A stretch of DNA of 64,000 nucleotides from Tretioscincus oriximinensis (Eukaryota > Chordata > Lepidosauria > Squamata > Gymnophthalmidae): NCBI GenBank assembly GCA_022410635.1, contig JAJVDF010000230.1:1685136-1749135 (forward strand). Reading direction: 5' to 3'. The position numbers were made by a program, and so were the translations under genes. Numbering within the stretch: position 1 is the stretch's first letter; each line of letters begins with the position of its first letter. The notes under the pieces were generated by a model that was not told the DNA's origin, searched no databases, and saw only the letters and a program-made list of their open reading frames with translations. Shown piece by piece: positions 58,756-64,000 of this stretch.

Positions 58756-59334
58756 GAAAAATAATAATGGCTTGTATACAAACTCCCTAACAAATGTTTT
58801 AGGTGCACTCTTTAAAGATGTAACTAAAATAATCTGCTCCTCCCGGTGCTGATTAAATGTTCTCTTGAAAAAGTTGAAAAATCTTCAATTGGAAAACAGA
58901 GAACATGCTGCACCCTTCATTGGATGTAAAATCACAGAAATCTATCTCTGATCAGTAATTATAATCTCTGCTGTGGCTGAAAACCTTTGAGTACTGCCAG
59001 GGGACCTGCATCAACAGAACTAGTTGTATCTTTCCTTTTGTGGTCTAAATTTCCGACTTTGATCATATGGCCTAAATGAGCATGGCTCAGTCTCAAAGTG
59101 AGCCAAAAATATTAGGATAATGATTAAATTTGGAAGGGGGGGAGGGCTGGTCTCTGTACTCCAAAGAAGTGAAATAAGTTACATGGCAAAAGGTAGGGAG
59201 AACTCATTCAAATATAAAATATAAGCCTTTAGNCAAATGTTTTATAGATCTATAAGAGATCTGACTACACCTGATGAAAACTACTGTTACTGAAGGGTAA
59301 AGAATTCTGCACTAATAAAGAAAAATACTGTATA

Positions 59335-59537
59335 CAGGGTGCTTCAAAAATGTATACACACTTTGAACTTCCATACTGTTCTACAAAGTTAAATTTCAGG
59401 ATTTTCCGCTCTACGAGGCTAATGTCATATTTCTTCACCAGGTGGCAGTATAATTGAATAGTAATTTAACTTTGTAGAACCATAAATAAATTTTCTATGG
59501 AAGTTCAAAGTGTGTATACATTTTTTGAAGCACCCTG
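59335..59537. mobile_element. Mariner-like MITE with long inverted repeats
   Basis: Both ends read CAGGGTGCTTCAAAAA(A)TG inward, and the repeats run on through 'TATACACACTTTGAACTTCC' almost perfectly for about 41 bp. After an indel a second shared block 'TTCTACAAAGTTAAATT' follows. TA (or TATA) flanks both ends (59333-59334 and 59538-59539), the Tc1/mariner target. It is 203 bp with no transposase. The low divergence of the arms suggests a fairly recent copy. Confidence 0.85.
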
Positions 59538-62500
59538 TATAATGGAATAAAACAAAACCATTTGGTTCAGAATATTTTTTTGTATTTTCCTCCTCTAAAC
59601 CCTAGGTGCATCTTACGGTCAGGTACATCTTATAGTGTGAAAAATACAGTACTTTAAAAATAAAACCAAAAATAGAATGAATAGCTATAATTAACNAGTG
59701 CATGATTATTGAACATACCTCAAAAAGTGAAAAATCCTAATGACTCTTTAAAGAGTATTATGAAATTAAACTTATTTGATGCACAGAAATTCAGGCATGA
59801 AAACACATCTGTATATAAGCAACTGAATGGTTTCTGTTTTCAATAGTGTTCTAGCTTGATTAAAGCTTAATAAAAAATAAGACAANCAAGTCAAGTGTAT
59901 AGTTGGTGATTTTGACTGATTACGGTGTGGTTGATTAAGCAAAATGAAACTACTCATGGGGAGTAAGATGGAAGATGGCACAAGTGGAGATGAACCTGAA
60001 CTTTTGTAATGTCAAGGCAGAGGTCATCACCCAANGCTATGTTTGATACCCCTTGGAATCCAGTGGTGTCTCCTTGATTCCCAAACTACCTTACACATTG
60101 CAATCAGACATTAAGCTTTGTCTTGATATCAGTAGAGCCCTTAATGAAACCAAGAGAGGAAAACCACAACCGAAAAGCACAAAAGGGGGGAAGGGGGATG
60201 ACAGAGCAGAATACTAAAACTGTAGGAACTGAAAAATTAGGCCTGTTCCTTGCCAGGTTTGCACTGTATCTGCTTAATACTTCTCAGCCAGACATAAAGC
60301 AGACAGACAAAAAATATACCGTAAGCTTCAGCAATTTATTTTTCTATTCATATTGATTTTATTTCTGAGTATCCATGTACCAGAAGAATTATGTTTGTTT
60401 TTCTGCAAGGTTGAAAGAGACTCCAAAGGGACCTCAATGAGATATTCATGTCTGTTAAATGTATTAAGTGAAAACCATTGCCCTCCACCTCTTTCCCTAA
60501 GTTCCTTTCTGAATGTAAAGGGGGTTACACTTTTTCTTTGATGCGAAGACCTCCTCTGCCTGAGCAGATACACCTCTGAGAGTAAAAGTTCAGACAAGAC
60601 AGGAAACAGCAATAAGCTCATGGCAGCCTGCAGTTTCCTCTCCTCAGCCTTTTAACCCATTCGGCAGTTTGAGCCAATAAAAATCTTTTAAGAAATGCAC
60701 AGAAATGAAGAAGAAAAACAAGCCACAATGCTGCAAAGCGAGCTTGGATACTTTAGGATACATATCATTTTTAGGGCATAAGTAGCACAACATTTGCTAT
60801 AAAGAAGACAACACAACCAGTTAATTTCACAAAATGGTTTTTGCTTGCAATGCCTTCACTATCCTTTATATCTCATTATACTAAGAAAAATGTGACCTTC
60901 AAAAGGAAGGAACTGAATGGAGTGCATCATATATGAATGTCTGAATAAAAACAGAATGGCTTCCTTTATTCTTATCTTTGGGTTTTGGAGAACCAGGTTG
61001 TTTGGGAAGGTGCTGCACTCAGTAAGTAAGCAATCATTGACACTGACAAGTCTCTGTTTAGTTTACAGTCTGACCTTGATTTTTAAATGGAAATTTGTAG
61101 CTTGCATCCTGTTGCCTTGTTAAATGACTGAAATCTTTCAATATTTCTAGACAGCAGCACTCAACTTGGTTACACAATGACAATAACCATTACAGCTAAT
61201 GGGTCTGTATTGAAGAATGTTTATCAGGCACTCATATCAACTACTCTGTGATAGAGGAGGCTGAAACGAAATGAGCTAGTTATCTGTTGTAAACATTTTA
61301 ACAGTATACTGAGAACACCCTAAAGAGACACTTTTTAACTGTGACAAAACCACATGGAGCTTCAATAAAAGGTGCACTCTTTCCATCCCAGGTCAGAGGA
61401 AAGTGTGGGCTCTTATTTGGATTCTGCAGTTGCCTCTTGCCTATCCATGCCAAGTGAATAGTTGCTACTTCTGGCTGTTTCAATGGCACAAAATACTCAG
61501 TTGTGTGTGGAAAAATACCTACTTGTTTGTGCACAGCAATTATTTCCAAGAGAGTGGATACTGGGAACAAGTGTTTAGAAAAAATAAGTCATTTCAGTGA
61601 TGTGTGAAATTAGTTGATTTTCCCACAACAGCAATAGCACCCTATAACCTTGGGATTGCCATGGACACATGTCTATGACACCACATAAGGTTGAGATAAT
61701 CCTGGATGTTACACCGTATATGGATAGAGACTTGATAACAGTGTCCTGAGTCTATAGAGTAAGTGCAAAAAACTATATAGGCCATGGTTACACTTAAGTT
61801 TTAATCCAGCTTCAGATCATTTTCAGGCTAAGAAAACTCAAAGTAGCAAGACATTTTCTTTTGGCATTTTTTAACTCTGAAAACTTACTGTTACTATTCA
61901 CTTTGCTAATATGATCCTCTATTCTGACGATGGGATAAAACTGTGACCATGGCCACACTGAATTACAAGTTCTATTTCTATGCTGAGATTATTAACAAGC
62001 TTGAAAGAAGTCCACTATTTATAGAATTGAAAAAGAATGAGAGTACAATCACAAAGAAGAAATTCTCCATGTCAAACATATTGGCAGGCTTGGAATGCTA
62101 ACTTAATGTCCCAGAAAGGGAGGAGAGAAACAGAAAAGTGAGTCTGACGGAACATGAATGTCCAGGAAGAGAAGATGCTTGGTTGATACGCAGAATATTC
62201 CACAATGCAACATTTTGTTGCTGGCCCTAACTCCTCTACTGGCGAGTACTAAATTCAGCTGAAAGTTTAATTCTCTTACACAAAACAACTGCTGTAAATG
62301 ACAGCATTATTTCTTCTTTTAACAATATGCCAATGACACTGCCAGTGGCAAGACTGTGGTTCANCCACAACAATCCTTGTAGGATAAAGAACAAAATAAG
62401 GATCAGGGTGAGACTGAATCTAAATATAGAGATTTCCATAATGGCACATTTCCATGCCACTTAGGGCAAGCAGTTAGTTTTATCAATTGGTATCAGCTAT

Positions 62501-64000
62501 AACCTTGCAAGCCCTCTCTATTTCCACAGAAATGTTAAGGAAAGTTTTAGGCAGCACATTTCCTGTTTATGGCAGCTTACCTTTAACTGAGTATCTGGTC
62601 CAAGATGGTACTGTAATTTTGGTACCTGACTCCTGAGGTCAGGCAACAGTTTGACNGATGGAATCACAAAGTAATTTCAGCTTCTTACTCCATCTCCCCA
62701 CAGCTCTATTTTCTGATACTCTTGTTTTACTTTGAAAGTGTTATGGAAATTGCTTTTTGAACATGTACAGATTCCATATGCGCATCTACAGAATATATGC
62801 ATTATGGACTATTATGGGCTGAATTGGTGTTAGGATCACAGAAAGCTATGGATTGTAAGACTGAATGAGTATTTGGATCATAAAAAGTTATGGGAGACAC
62901 CTGAAAAGTTACCTTGGAAAGCTACAGAAATAAATCTGGAATTTGAATTTAACTAATGACTGATACAGATCACTCATATGACTAGTAAAGATCACTGCTA
63001 TTATCCGAGCACAGATTCTTAGATCACACAAGACCAAATGCAAACATACAATATGTTTTGGGATTTTTTAGATTTAAAAATGAATAACTACACAACCTTA
63101 AGATAATAAAACTTAATCCTTCCATGATATATCAGAAAATAGTTCAAATATTTTTCATTAACCTACTAACTCTTTCTTAATGTAGTGTCAAAAATGTCTG
63201 CACATTAGTTTGTACTTACATCCTGTGTGTTGCAATGCAACAGAAACATTTTAGGCTCTTAAAACTGCTTGAGAAATTAAATGGTATATTTCTTATAATT
63301 TAATATCTAGAAGTATTTCATTAGCACATCCTTTTTAAAAATATTTTCAACTATTACAGCAGTAGCTTCTCCCCTTTCCTTCTATTCTTGCCAAAGTTTC
63401 TGAATATTTGTTCATTGAATGGCTTTATTTCATTGTGCATGCCACTTTGTGCTATCTGTCAACATAATAAAACAAAGAAACATTTTGAATACATAAATCA
63501 GGATGTATCTTGTTATAGTGCAATGCCAACTAATAGCAGATTAAGTTGTTGACCAATTATTGGTTAACTAACCGAACAATGAAAGATTACAAGCTTTCTG
63601 AATACTACATGAGATTATTGCAAATGCATACAATATTTGAAATTCTAAACATCCATTCTAGAAAAAGTTTGTTTTTTACAATCACAATCCAAACTTTACA
63701 TATAATCTTCAAATACTCTTATTCAGTTAACTTGCTGGTTTGTAGATAAGGCACTAAAAATGTCTAGCACAGTCCACCACTGCTAATCTTCCCCCACAAA
63801 AGGATTACAATTGGATGGCAAACATCTTCCAGTTCTCACCCTCCTGCTTCCAAAGCACAACTCAGAGTGTATCAAATTGATAGTATTCCGTTAAAGGTAA
63901 TACCCTGCCCTTAATATTATGAGGGTACAGATGATTATGATATAAAGATGGATGCCAGCTTGGAGTGTTCCCATAATGAATAAGAAGCCAGCAATGAGAC

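Larger units (their letters stand above)
56620..64000 (-). other. SH3PXD2B: SH3PXD2B intron upstream of the microexon (partial)
   Basis: It contains a Ty3/Gypsy-like LTR with a broken gag, a poly-G tract (58738-58755) and a mariner-like MITE (59335-59537). No PX-domain exon was found on the minus strand up to 64000. The stretches 58150-59330 and 59540-64000 show nothing identifiable. Confidence 0.75.

Noticed and set aside
62579..62660. Possible SH3PXD2B exon on the - strand ending AAG|GTAAG
   Set aside because: The frame upstream does not match the PX domain, contains an N, and has no recognisable acceptor in frame.

Overview
This is vertebrate nuclear DNA, most likely from a squamate reptile (lizard or snake). 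It is AT-rich and intron-rich, with scattered single-N ambiguities. It carries a tRNA-derived Sauria-type SINE, many CR1 LINE 3' ends with 8-bp tails, L2-like 3' ends and several short inverted-repeat DNA transposons. I cannot name the species.

Two protein-coding genes account for all the confident coding sequence. NEURL1B (neuralized-like E3 ubiquitin ligase) is on the + strand, with four coding exons at 7507-8067, 12928-13635, 15549-15674 and 17727-17971. A short first coding exon must lie upstream of the window. A long 3' UTR follows, probably ending just after the poly(A) signal at 22711. SH3PXD2B (TKS4, the PX/SH3 scaffold of podosomes) is on the - strand. Eight coding exons run from 56619 down to the stop codon at 35634. 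The exons for the PX domain lie beyond 64000. The two genes are tail to tail, with about 17.7 kb between stop codons.

Layout: 1-7506 is NEURL1B intron 1; 7507-22735 is NEURL1B; about 22800-31100 is intergenic and rich in nested repeats; about 31100-35633 is the probable SH3PXD2B 3' UTR; 35634-56619 is SH3PXD2B; 56620-64000 is an SH3PXD2B intron. The repeats include a 5' LTR and broken gag of a Ty3/Gypsy-like retroelement (57145-58125), a nested hAT-like plus mariner-like insertion (25221-25509), a CR1 split by a foldback element with a 13-bp target duplication (26680-27251), a hAT-like element with 8-bp flanking repeats next to a CR1 tail (16981-17185) and a compound tetranucleotide microsatellite (49629-49724).

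The proteins are not known to act in one pathway. NEURL1B acts in Notch-ligand ubiquitination and endocytosis, and SH3PXD2B in podosome formation and NADPH-oxidase scaffolding. No operon-like, CRISPR, toxin or other novel multi-gene system was found. The most interesting points are the tail-to-tail gene order compared with what I recall for human, a roughly 197-nt foldback inside the NEURL1B 3' UTR, and the nested transposon structures.
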